Source of the DNA: Euwallacea fornicatus
Taxonomy: Eukaryota; Arthropoda; Insecta; Coleoptera; Curculionidae
DNA: 64,000 nucleotides
Direction of reading: 5' to 3'
Assembly: GCF_040115645.1 (NCBI RefSeq)
Contig: NW_027096031.1
Location: 434,001-498,000, forward strand
Of the stretch, positions 1 to 10,896 are shown piece by piece (the stretch's first letter is position 1; every line of letters starts with the position of its first letter). The notes below the pieces were generated by a model. It was given only the letters and a program-made list of their open reading frames with translations, had not been told where the DNA came from and did not search any database. The position numbers and the translations under genes were made by a program.

Positions 1-13
1 TTTGTTAAACAAA
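1..13 (+). other. Dyad TTTGTT-A-AACAAA at monomer start
   Basis: TTTGTTAAACAAA is a perfect 6-bp inverted repeat around one central A. At the junction with the preceding copy, CAAATTTG (m173 to m4) is a further perfect palindrome. In type B, C at m9 weakens the 13-bp dyad but makes the GTTAAC palindrome. Present in nearly every A copy; the first copy is annotated as the example. A function in chromatin is not shown. Confidence 0.8.
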
Positions 14-29
14 GTGTCAAATTAATCAG

Positions 30-38
30 CTCGACGAG
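30..38 (+). other. Dyad CTCG-A-CGAG (type A only)
   Basis: A perfect 4-bp inverted repeat around a central A, containing two CpGs. It is present in type A copies; type B has CTCAACGAG, which breaks both the dyad and one CpG. The position lies close to the A/B diagnostic cluster. Confidence 0.75.
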
Positions 39-116
39 ATTTTTAAAATGACACAACACATCATGATTGCATCTTGTTGAATTTCCAAGAAAAATAGTAC
101 TTTATGTGCTCAAACA

Positions 117-129
117 CACAACTTTTGTG
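117..129 (+). other. Dyad CACAA-CTT-TTGTG
   Basis: A 5-bp inverted repeat with a 3-nt spacer in copies with the AACTTTTG right half. Copies with ATATTTTG keep a shorter version, CACA-TATTT-TGTG. A dyad at this place is therefore retained in both right-half haplotypes although the sequence differs. Confidence 0.75.
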
Positions 130-143
130 ACTTTTCAAACTTT

Positions 144-159
144 GAAGCTCGATAGCTTC
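144..159 (+). other. Polymorphic hairpin GAAGCT-CGAT-AGCTTC
   Basis: GAAGCTCGATAGCTTC is a perfect 6-bp inverted repeat with a 4-nt loop, the strongest dyad in the monomer. It is intact only in copies reading GATAGCTTCGG. The more frequent GATAACTTTGG and GATAACTTCGG versions disrupt the stem at m155, the first also at m159. Intact copies are interspersed, for example at 1.20 kb, 2.79 kb, 18.97 kb, 26.19 kb, 44.85 kb and 62.09 kb. They are usually coupled to ATGAAGACC rather than ATGTGGACC downstream. Confidence 0.8.
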
Positions 160-352
160 GGCAAATGAAGACCAAATTTGTTAAACAAAGTGTCAAATTA
201 ATCAGCTCGACGAGATCTTTAAAATGACACAACACACCATGATTACATCTTGTTGAACTTCCAAGAAAAATAGTACTTTATGTGCTCAAACACACAACTT
301 TTGTGACTTTTCCAATTTTGAAGCTCGATAACTTTGGCAAATGTGGAACAAA

Positions 353-527
353 TTTGTTAACCAAAGTGTCAAATTAATCAGCTCGACGAGATCTTTAAAA
401 TGACACAACAATTCATGATTGCATCTTGTTGAATTTCCAAGAAAAATAGTACTTATGTGCTCAAACACACAACTTTTGTGACTTTTCCAATTTTGAAGCT
501 CGATAACTTTGGCAAATGTGGATCAAA
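353..527 (+). repeat. 175-bp deletion monomer (first of 17)
   Basis: Reads TAGTACTTATGTGC, one T short of the usual ACTTTATG. It also carries the linked AATTCATG at m57-m64 in place of CACATCATG, and is followed by TTTTCCAATTTTG. The same short motif begins at 451, 1682, 3265, 4672, 7311, 9774, 12413, 13468, 14699, 19274, 42681, 49368, 52183, 56230, 57285, 59572 and 63091. Identical deletion and identical linked substitutions point to one mutational origin followed by block copying. The deletion shifts the minus-strand frame and is the reason a 60-codon open frame exists at these places. Confidence 0.95.
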
Positions 528-1758
528 TTTGTTAAACAAAGTGTCAAATTAATCAGCTCGACAGGGTTATGAAGATGTCACAACACATCATGATTACATC
601 TTGTTTAACTTCCAAGAAAAATAGTACTTTATGTGCTCAAACACACATATTTTGTGACTTTTCAAACTCTGAAGCTCGATAACTTTGGCAAATGTGGACC
701 AAATTTGTTAACCAAAGTGTCAAAGTAATCACCTCAACGAGATTTTGAAGATGTCACAACACATCATGATTACATCTTGTTTAACTTCCAAGAAAAATAG
801 TACTTTATGTGCTCAAACACACATATTTTGTGAATTTTCAAACTCTGAAGCTCGATAACTTTGGCAAATGTGGACCAAATTTGTTAAACTAAGTGTCAAA
901 TTAATCACCTCAACGAGATTTTGAAGATGTCACAACACATCATCATTGCATCTTGTTGAACTTCCAAGAAAAATAGTACATTATGTGCTCAAACACACAA
1001 CTTTTGTGACTTTTCAAACTTTGAAGCTCGATAACTTTGGCAAATGTGGACCAAATTTGTTAAACAAAGTGTCAAATTAATCTGCTCGACGAGATTTTTA
1101 AAATGACACAACACATCATGATTGCATCTTGTTGAATTTCCAAGAAAAATAGTACATTATGTTTTCAAACACACAACTTTTGTGACTTTTCAAACTTTGA
1201 AGCTCGATAGCTTCGGCAAATGAAGACCAAATTTGTTAAACAAAGTGTCAAATTAATCAGCTCGACGAGATTTTTAAAATGACACTATACATCATGATTG
1301 CATCTTGTTGAATTTCCAAGAAAAATAGTACTTTATGTGCTCAAACACACAACTTTTGTGACTTTTCAAACTTTGAAGCTCGATAGCTTCGGCAAATGAA
1401 GACCAAATTTGTTAAACAAAGTGTCAAATTAATCAGCTCGACGAGATCTTTAAAATGACACAACACACCATGATTACATCTTGTTGAACTTCCAAGAAAA
1501 ATAGTACTTTATGTGCTCAAACACACAACTTTTGTGACTTTTCCAATTTTGAAGCTCGATAACTTTGGCAAATGTGGAACAAATTTGTTAACCAAAGTGT
1601 CAAATTAATCAGCTCGACGAGATCTTTAAAATGACACAACAATTCATGATTGCATCTTGTTGAATTTCCAAGAAAAATAGTACTTATGTGCTCAAACACA
1701 CAACTTTTGTGACTTTTCCAATTTTGAAGCTCGATAACTTTGGCAAATGTGGATCAAA

Positions 1759-1934
1759 TTTGTTAAACAAAGTGTCAAATTAATCAGCTCGACAAGGTTA
1801 TGAAGATGTCACAACACATCATGATTACATCTTGTTTAACTTCCAAGAAAAATAGTACTTTATGTGCTCAAACACACATATTTTGTGACTTTTCAAACTC
1901 TGAAGCTCGATAACTTTGGCAAATGTGGACCAAA
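1759..1934 (+). repeat. Reference type C (mosaic) monomer
   Basis: The left arm is type A (AATTAATCAGCTCGAC). It continues as AAGGTTATGAAGATGTC at m35-m51, so the B-like GAAGATGTC follows an A-like start. The copy continues with GATTACATCTTGTTTAAC and ATATTTTG, as in B. Type C usually lies immediately after a 175-bp monomer, as here, at 4.77 kb, 7.40 kb, 9.86 kb, 12.5 kb, 13.55 kb, 14.79 kb, 42.77 kb, 49.45 kb, 52.27 kb, 56.3 kb, 57.37 kb, 59.67 kb and 63.17 kb. The pair is therefore an inherited two-monomer module. The first array copy, at 571-576, reads ACAGGG where later ones read ACAAGG. Confidence 0.88.
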
Positions 1935-4401
1935 TTTGTTAAACAAAGTGTCAAAGTAATCACCTCAACGAGATTTTGAAGATGTCACAACACATCATCA
2001 TTGCATCTTGTTGAACTTCCAAGAAAAATAGTACATTATGTGCTCAAACACACATATTTTGTGACTTTTCAAACTTTGAAGCTCGATAACTTCGGCAAAT
2101 GTGGACCAAATTTCTTAAACAAAGTGTCAAATTAATCAGCTCGACGAGATCTTTAAAATGACACAACACATGATGATTGCATCTTGTTGAATTTCCAAGA
2201 AAAATAGTACATTATGTTTTCAAACACACAACTTTTGTGACTTTTCAAACTTTGAAGCTCGATAACTTTGGCAAATGTGGACCAAATTTGTTAACCAAAG
2301 TGTCAAAGTAATCACCTCAACGAGATTTTGAAGATGTCACAACACATCATGATTACATCTTGTTTAACTTCCAAGAAAAATAGTACTTTATGTGCTCAAA
2401 CACACATATTTTGTGAATTTTCAAACTCTGAAGCTCGATAACTTTGGCAAATGTGGACCAAATTTGTTAAACTAAGTGTCAAATTAATCACCTCAACGAG
2501 ATTTTGAAGATGTCACAACACATCATCATTGCATCTTGTTGAACTTCCAAGAAAAATAGTACATTATGTGCTCAAACACACAACTTTTGTGACTTTTCAA
2601 ACTTTGAAGCTCGATAACTTTGGCAAATGTGGACCAAATTTGTTAAACAAAGTGTCAAATTAATCAGCTCGACGAGATCTTTAAAATGACACAACACATG
2701 ATGATTGCATCTTGTTGAATTTCCAAGAAAAATAGTACATTATGTTTTCAAACACACAGCTTTTGTGACTTTTCAAAATTTGAAGCTCGATAGCTTCGGC
2801 AAATGAAGACCAAATTTGTTAAACAAAGTGTCAAATTAATCAGCTCGACGAGATTTTTAAAATGACACAACACATCATGATTGCATCTTGTTGAATTTCC
2901 AAGAAAAATAGTACTTTATGTGCTCAAACACACAACTTTTGTGACTTTTCAAACTTTGAAGCTCGATAGCTTCGGCAAATGAAGACCAAATTTGTTAAAC
3001 AAAGTGTCAAATTAATCAGCTCGACGAGATCTTTAAAATGACACAACACACCATGATTACATCTTGTTGAACTTCCAAGAAAAATAGTACTTTATGTGCT
3101 CAAACACACAACTTTTGTGACTTTTCCAATTTTGAAGCTCGATAACTTTGGCAAATGTGGAACAAATTTGTTAACCAAAGTGTCAAATTAATCAGCTCGA
3201 CGAGATCTTTAAAATGACACAACAATTCATGATTGCATCTTGTTGAATTTCCAAGAAAAATAGTACTTATGTGCTCAAACACACAACTTTTGTGACTTTT
3301 CCAATTTTGAAGCTCGATAACTTTGGCAAATGTGGAACAAATTTGTTAACCAAAGTGTCAAATTAATCAGCTCGACGAGATCTTTAAAATGACACAACAA
3401 TTCATGATTGCATCTTGTTGAATTTCCAAGAAAAATAGTACTTTATGTGCTCAAACACACATATTTTGTGACTTTTCAAACTCTGAAGCTCGATAACTTT
3501 GGCAAATGTGGACCAAATTTGTTAAACAAAGTGTCAAATTAATCACCTCAACGAGATTTTGAAGATGTCACAACACATCATCATTGCATCTTGTTGAACT
3601 TCCAAGAAAAATAGTACATTATGTGCTCAAACACACAACTTTTGTGACTTTTCAAACTTTGAAGCTCGATAACTTTGGCAAATGTGGACCAAATTTGTTA
3701 AACAAAGTGTCAAATTAATCAGCTCGACGAGATCTTTAAAATGACACAACACATCATCATTGCATCTTGTTGAACTTCCAAGAAAAATAGTACATTATGT
3801 GCTCAAACACACAACTTTTGTGACTTTTCAAATTTTGAAGCTCGATAACTTTGGCAAATGTGGACCAAATTTGTTAAACAAAGTGTCAAATTAATCAGCT
3901 CGACGAGATCTTTAAAATGACACAACACATCATCTTTGCATCTTGTTGAACTTCCAAGAAAAATAGTACTTTATGTGCTCAAACACACAACTTTTGTGAC
4001 TTTTCCAATTTTGAAGCTCGATAACTTTGGCAAATGTGGACCAAATTTGTTAAACAAAGTGTCAAATTAATCAGCTCAACGAGATTTTGAAGATGTCACA
4101 ACACATCATGATTGCATCTTGTTGAATTTCCAAGAAAAATAGTACATTATGTGCTCAAACACACATATTTTGTGACTTTTCAAACTTTGAAGCTCGATAA
4201 CTTTGGCAAATGTGGACCAAATTTGTTAAACAAAGTGTCAAATTAATCAGCTCGACGAGATCTTTAAAATGACACAACACATGATGATTGCATCTTGTTG
4301 AATTTCCAAGAAAAATAGTACATTATGTTTTCAAACACACAACTTTTGTGACTTTTCAAACTTTGAAGCTCGATAGCTTCGGCAAATGAAGACCAAATTT
4401 C

Positions 4402-6412
4402 TTAAACAAAGTGTCAAATTAATCAGCTCGACGAGATCTTTAAAATGACACAACACACCATGATTACATCTTGTTGAACTTCCAAGAAAAATAGTACTTT
4501 ATGTGCTCAAACACACAACTTTTGTGACTTTTCCAATTTTGAAGCTCGATAACTTTGGCAAATGTGGAACAAATTTGTTAACCAAAGTGTCAAATTAATC
4601 AGCTCGACGAGATCTTTAAAATGACACAACAATTCATGATTGCATCTTGTTGAATTTCCAAGAAAAATAGTACTTATGTGCTCAAACACACAACTTTTGT
4701 GACTTTTCCAATTTTGAAGCTCGATAACTTTGGCAAATGTGGATCAAATTTGTTAAACAAAGTGTCAAATTAATCAGCTCGACAAGGTTATGAAGATGTC
4801 ACAACACATCATGATTACATCTTGTTTAACTTCCAAGAAAAATAGTACTTTATGTGCTCAAACACACATATTTTGTGACTTTTCAAACTCTGAAGCTCGA
4901 TAACTTTGGCAAATGTGGACCAAATTTGTTAAACAAAGTGTCAAAGTAATCACCTCAACGAGATTTTGAAGATGTCACAACACATCATCATTGCATCTTG
5001 TTGAACTTCCAAGAAAAATAGTACATTATGTGCTCAAACACACATATTTTGTGACTTTTCAAACTTTGAAGCTCGATAACTTCGGCAAATGTGGACCAAA
5101 TTTCTTAAACAAAGTGTCAAATTAATCAGCTCAACGAGATTTTGAAGATGTCACAACACATCATGATTGCATCTTGTTGAATTTCCAAGAAAAATAGTAC
5201 TTTATGTGCTCAAACACACATATTTTGTGACTTTTCAAACTTTGAAGCTCGATAACTTTGGCAAATGTGGACCAAATTTGTTAACCAAAGTGTCAAAGTA
5301 ATCACCTCAACGAGATTTTGAAGATGTCACAACACATCATGATTACATCTTGTTTAACTTCCAAGAAAAATAGTACTTTATGTGCTCAAACACACATATT
5401 TTGTGAATTTTCAAACTCTGAAGCTCGATAACTTTGGCAAATGTGGACCAAATTTGTTAAACTAAGTGTCAAATTAATCACCCCAACGAGATTTTGAAGA
5501 TGTCACAACACATCATCATTGCATCTTGTTGAACTTCCAAGAAAAATAGTACATTATGTGCTCAAACACACAACTTTTGTGACTTTTCAAACTTTGAAGC
5601 TCGATAACTTTGGCAAATGTGGACCAAATTTGTTAAACAAAGTGTCAAATTAATCAGCTCGACGAGATCTTTAAAATGACACAACACATGATGATTGCAT
5701 CTTGTTGAATTTCCAAGAAAAATAGTACATTATGTTTTCAAACACACAACTTTTGTGACTTTTCAAACTTTGAAGCTCGATAGCTTCGGCAAATTAAGAC
5801 CAAATTTGTTAAACAAAGTGTCAAATTAATCAGCTCGACGAGATCTTTAAAATGACACAACACATCATCATTGCATCTTGTTGAACTTCCAAGAAAAATA
5901 GTACATTATGTTTTCAAACACACATATTTTGTGACTTTTCAAACTCTGAAGCTCGATAACTTTGGCAAATGTGGACCAAATTTGTTAACCAAAGTGTCAA
6001 ATTAATCACCTCAACGAGATTTTGAAGATGTCACAACACATCATCATTGCATCTTGTTGAACTTCCAAGAAAAATAGTACATTATGTGCTCAAACACACA
6101 ACTTTTGTGACTTTTCAAACTTTGAAGCTCGATAACTTTGGCAAATGAACACCAAATTTGTTAAACAAAGTGTCAAATTAATCAGCTCGACGAGATTTTT
6201 AAAATGACACAACACATCATGATTGCATCTTGTTGAACATCCAAGAAAAATAGTACAATATGTTTTCAAACACACATATTTTGTGACTTTTCAAACTCTG
6301 AAGCTCGATAACTTTGGCAAATGTGGACCAAATTTGTTAACCAAAGTGTCAAATTAATCACCTCAACGAGATTTTGAAGATGTCACAACACATCATCATT
6401 GCATCTTGTTGA
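4402..6412 (+). repeat. 15-monomer higher-order unit, copy 1
   Basis: About 2,011 bp read as identical to 7041-9051 at an offset of 2639 bp (15 monomers, one of them 175 bp). Shared rare markers include CACCCCAACG (5481 and 8120), AAATTAAGACC, AATGAACACC and GTACAATATG. The copies part at 6412/9051 (GAATTT versus GAACTT). On the left, one mismatch at 4401/7040 lies inside an already similar sequence. Confidence 0.85.
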
Positions 6413-7040
6413 ATTTCCAAGAAAAATAGTACTTTATGTGCTCAAACACACATATTTTGTGACTTTTCAAACTTTGAAGCTCGATAACTTTGGCAAATGT
6501 GGACCAAATTTGTTAACCAAAGTGTCAAAGTAATCACCTCAACGAGATTTTGAAGATGTCACAACACATCATGATTACATCTTGTTTAACTTCCAAGAAA
6601 AATAGTACATTATGTGCTCAAACACACAACTTTTGTGACTTTTCAAACTTTGAAGCTCGATAACTTTGGCAAATGTGGACCAAATTTGTTAAACAAAGTG
6701 TCAAATTAATCAGCTCGACGAGATCTTTAAAATGACACAACACATCATCATTGCATCTTGTTGAACTTCCAAGAAAAATAGTACATTATGTTTTCAAACA
6801 CACATATTTTGTGACTTTTCAAACTCTGAAGCTCGATAACTTTGGCAAATGAAGACCAAATTTGTTAAACAAAGTGTCAAATTAATCTGCTCGACGAGAT
6901 TTTTAAAATGACACAACACATCATGATTGCATCTTGTTGAATTTCCAAGAAAAATAGTACTTTATGTGCTCAAACACACAACTTTTGTGACTTTTCAAAC
7001 TTTGAAGCTCGATAGCTTCGGCAAATGAAGACCAAATTTG

Positions 7041-9051
7041 TTAAACAAAGTGTCAAATTAATCAGCTCGACGAGATCTTTAAAATGACACAACACACCAT
7101 GATTACATCTTGTTGAACTTCCAAGAAAAATAGTACTTTATGTGCTCAAACACACAACTTTTGTGACTTTTCCAATTTTGAAGCTCGATAACTTTGGCAA
7201 ATGTGGAACAAATTTGTTAACCAAAGTGTCAAATTAATCAGCTCGACGAGATCTTTAAAATGACACAACAATTCATGATTGCATCTTGTTGAATTTCCAA
7301 GAAAAATAGTACTTATGTGCTCAAACACACAACTTTTGTGACTTTTCCAATTTTGAAGCTCGATAACTTTGGCAAATGTGGATCAAATTTGTTAAACAAA
7401 GTGTCAAATTAATCAGCTCGACAAGGTTATGAAGATGTCACAACACATCATGATTACATCTTGTTTAACTTCCAAGAAAAATAGTACTTTATGTGCTCAA
7501 ACACACATATTTTGTGACTTTTCAAACTCTGAAGCTCGATAACTTTGGCAAATGTGGACCAAATTTGTTAAACAAAGTGTCAAAGTAATCACCTCAACGA
7601 GATTTTGAAGATGTCACAACACATCATCATTGCATCTTGTTGAACTTCCAAGAAAAATAGTACATTATGTGCTCAAACACACATATTTTGTGACTTTTCA
7701 AACTTTGAAGCTCGATAACTTCGGCAAATGTGGACCAAATTTCTTAAACAAAGTGTCAAATTAATCAGCTCAACGAGATTTTGAAGATGTCACAACACAT
7801 CATGATTGCATCTTGTTGAATTTCCAAGAAAAATAGTACTTTATGTGCTCAAACACACATATTTTGTGACTTTTCAAACTTTGAAGCTCGATAACTTTGG
7901 CAAATGTGGACCAAATTTGTTAACCAAAGTGTCAAAGTAATCACCTCAACGAGATTTTGAAGATGTCACAACACATCATGATTACATCTTGTTTAACTTC
8001 CAAGAAAAATAGTACTTTATGTGCTCAAACACACATATTTTGTGAATTTTCAAACTCTGAAGCTCGATAACTTTGGCAAATGTGGACCAAATTTGTTAAA
8101 CTAAGTGTCAAATTAATCACCCCAACGAGATTTTGAAGATGTCACAACACATCATCATTGCATCTTGTTGAACTTCCAAGAAAAATAGTACATTATGTGC
8201 TCAAACACACAACTTTTGTGACTTTTCAAACTTTGAAGCTCGATAACTTTGGCAAATGTGGACCAAATTTGTTAAACAAAGTGTCAAATTAATCAGCTCG
8301 ACGAGATCTTTAAAATGACACAACACATGATGATTGCATCTTGTTGAATTTCCAAGAAAAATAGTACATTATGTTTTCAAACACACAACTTTTGTGACTT
8401 TTCAAACTTTGAAGCTCGATAGCTTCGGCAAATTAAGACCAAATTTGTTAAACAAAGTGTCAAATTAATCAGCTCGACGAGATCTTTAAAATGACACAAC
8501 ACATCATCATTGCATCTTGTTGAACTTCCAAGAAAAATAGTACATTATGTTTTCAAACACACATATTTTGTGACTTTTCAAACTCTGAAGCTCGATAACT
8601 TTGGCAAATGTGGACCAAATTTGTTAACCAAAGTGTCAAATTAATCACCTCAACGAGATTTTGAAGATGTCACAACACATCATCATTGCATCTTGTTGAA
8701 CTTCCAAGAAAAATAGTACATTATGTGCTCAAACACACAACTTTTGTGACTTTTCAAACTTTGAAGCTCGATAACTTTGGCAAATGAACACCAAATTTGT
8801 TAAACAAAGTGTCAAATTAATCAGCTCGACGAGATTTTTAAAATGACACAACACATCATGATTGCATCTTGTTGAACATCCAAGAAAAATAGTACAATAT
8901 GTTTTCAAACACACATATTTTGTGACTTTTCAAACTCTGAAGCTCGATAACTTTGGCAAATGTGGACCAAATTTGTTAACCAAAGTGTCAAATTAATCAC
9001 CTCAACGAGATTTTGAAGATGTCACAACACATCATCATTGCATCTTGTTGA
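7041..9051 (+). repeat. 15-monomer higher-order unit, copy 2
   Basis: The partner of 4402-6412. Part of it, with its left flank (6962-8433), recurs at 9425-10896 with an offset of 2463 bp (14 monomers, one short). There the AAATTAAG marker of copy 2 is replaced by AAATGAAG. The unit was thus copied at least twice with different register, as expected from unequal exchange. Confidence 0.83.
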
Positions 9052-9424
9052 ACTTCCAAGAAAAATAGTACATTATGTGCTCAAACACACAACTTTTGTG
9101 ACTTTTCAAACTTTGAAGCTCGATAGCTTCGGCAAATGAAGACCAAATTTGTTAAACAAAGTGTCAAATTAATCAGCTCGACGAGATCTTTAAAATGACA
9201 CAACACACCATGATTACATCTTGTTGAACTTCCAAGAAAAATAGTACTTTATGTGCTCAAACACACAACTTTTGTGACTTTTCCAATTTTGAAGCTCGAT
9301 AACTTTGGCAAATGTGGAACAAATTTGTTAACCAAAGTGTCAAATTAATCAGCTCGACGAGATCTTTAAAATGACACAACACATCATCATTGCATCTTGT
9401 TGAACTTCCAAGAAAAATAGTACA

Positions 9425-10896
9425 TTATGTGCTCAAACACACAACTTTTGTGACTTTTCAAACTTTGAAGCTCGATAGCTTCGGCAAATGAAGACCAAAT
9501 TTGTTAAACAAAGTGTCAAATTAATCAGCTCGACGAGATCTTTAAAATGACACAACACACCATGATTACATCTTGTTGAACTTCCAAGAAAAATAGTACT
9601 TTATGTGCTCAAACACACAACTTTTGTGACTTTTCCAATTTTGAAGCTCGATAACTTTGGCAAATGTGGAACAAATTTGTTAACCAAAGTGTCAAATTAA
9701 TCAGCTCGACGAGATCTTTAAAATGACACAACAATTCATGATTGCATCTTGTTGAATTTCCAAGAAAAATAGTACTTATGTGCTCAAACACACAACTTTT
9801 GTGACTTTTCCAATTTTGAAGCTCGATAACTTTGGCAAATGTGGATCAAATTTGTTAAACAAAGTGTCAAATTAATCAGCTCGACAAGGTTATGAAGATG
9901 TCACAACACATCATGATTACATCTTGTTTAACTTCCAAGAAAAATAGTACTTTATGTGCTCAAACACACATATTTTGTGACTTTTCAAACTCTGAAGCTC
10001 GATAACTTTGGCAAATGTGGACCAAATTTGTTAAACAAAGTGTCAAAGTAATCACCTCAACGAGATTTTGAAGATGTCACAACACATCATCATTGCATCT
10101 TGTTGAACTTCCAAGAAAAATAGTACATTATGTGCTCAAACACACATATTTTGTGACTTTTCAAACTTTGAAGCTCGATAACTTCGGCAAATGTGGACCA
10201 AATTTCTTAAACAAAGTGTCAAATTAATCAGCTCAACGAGATTTTGAAGATGTCACAACACATCATGATTGCATCTTGTTGAATTTCCAAGAAAAATAGT
10301 ACTTTATGTGCTCAAACACACATATTTTGTGACTTTTCAAACTTTGAAGCTCGATAACTTTGGCAAATGTGGACCAAATTTGTTAACCAAAGTGTCAAAG
10401 TAATCACCTCAACGAGATTTTGAAGATGTCACAACACATCATGATTACATCTTGTTTAACTTCCAAGAAAAATAGTACTTTATGTGCTCAAACACACATA
10501 TTTTGTGAATTTTCAAACTCTGAAGCTCGATAACTTTGGCAAATGTGGACCAAATTTGTTAAACTAAGTGTCAAATTAATCACCCCAACGAGATTTTGAA
10601 GATGTCACAACACATCATCATTGCATCTTGTTGAACTTCCAAGAAAAATAGTACATTATGTGCTCAAACACACAACTTTTGTGACTTTTCAAACTTTGAA
10701 GCTCGATAACTTTGGCAAATGTGGACCAAATTTGTTAAACAAAGTGTCAAATTAATCAGCTCGACGAGATCTTTAAAATGACACAACACATGATGATTGC
10801 ATCTTGTTGAATTTCCAAGAAAAATAGTACATTATGTTTTCAAACACACAACTTTTGTGACTTTTCAAACTTTGAAGCTCGATAGCTTCGGCAAAT
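9425..10896 (+). repeat. Partial third copy of the 15-monomer unit
   Basis: About 1,472 bp read as identical to 6962-8433 at an offset of 2463 bp. It includes the 175-bp monomer (9774), the following type C copy, and the rare CACCCCAACG at 10583. The change of offset from 2639 to 2463 means one monomer fewer between copies. Confidence 0.8.

Larger units (their letters stand above)
1..176 (+). repeat. Reference type A monomer
   Basis: The first complete copy, used here as the m1-m176 coordinate frame. Type A diagnostic states: T at m22, G at m29, G at m33 (CAGCTCGACGAG), T at m44, A at m47 and A at m51 (TTTAAAATGACAC). This copy also has the AACTTTTGTG right half (m120-m129), GATAGCTTCGG at m151 and ATGAAGACC at m165. 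It contains four CpG dinucleotides and four short dyads. A common sub-variant has C at m41, which creates a BglII site (AGATCT, m37-m42). Another has CATCATCATT in place of CATCATGATT (m65 G to C). Confidence 0.95.

Noticed and set aside
144..159. Rho-independent terminator at GAAGCTCGATAGCTTC
   Set aside because: The stem is only 6 bp, is not followed by a T run, and repeats in a eukaryote-like satellite without genes.
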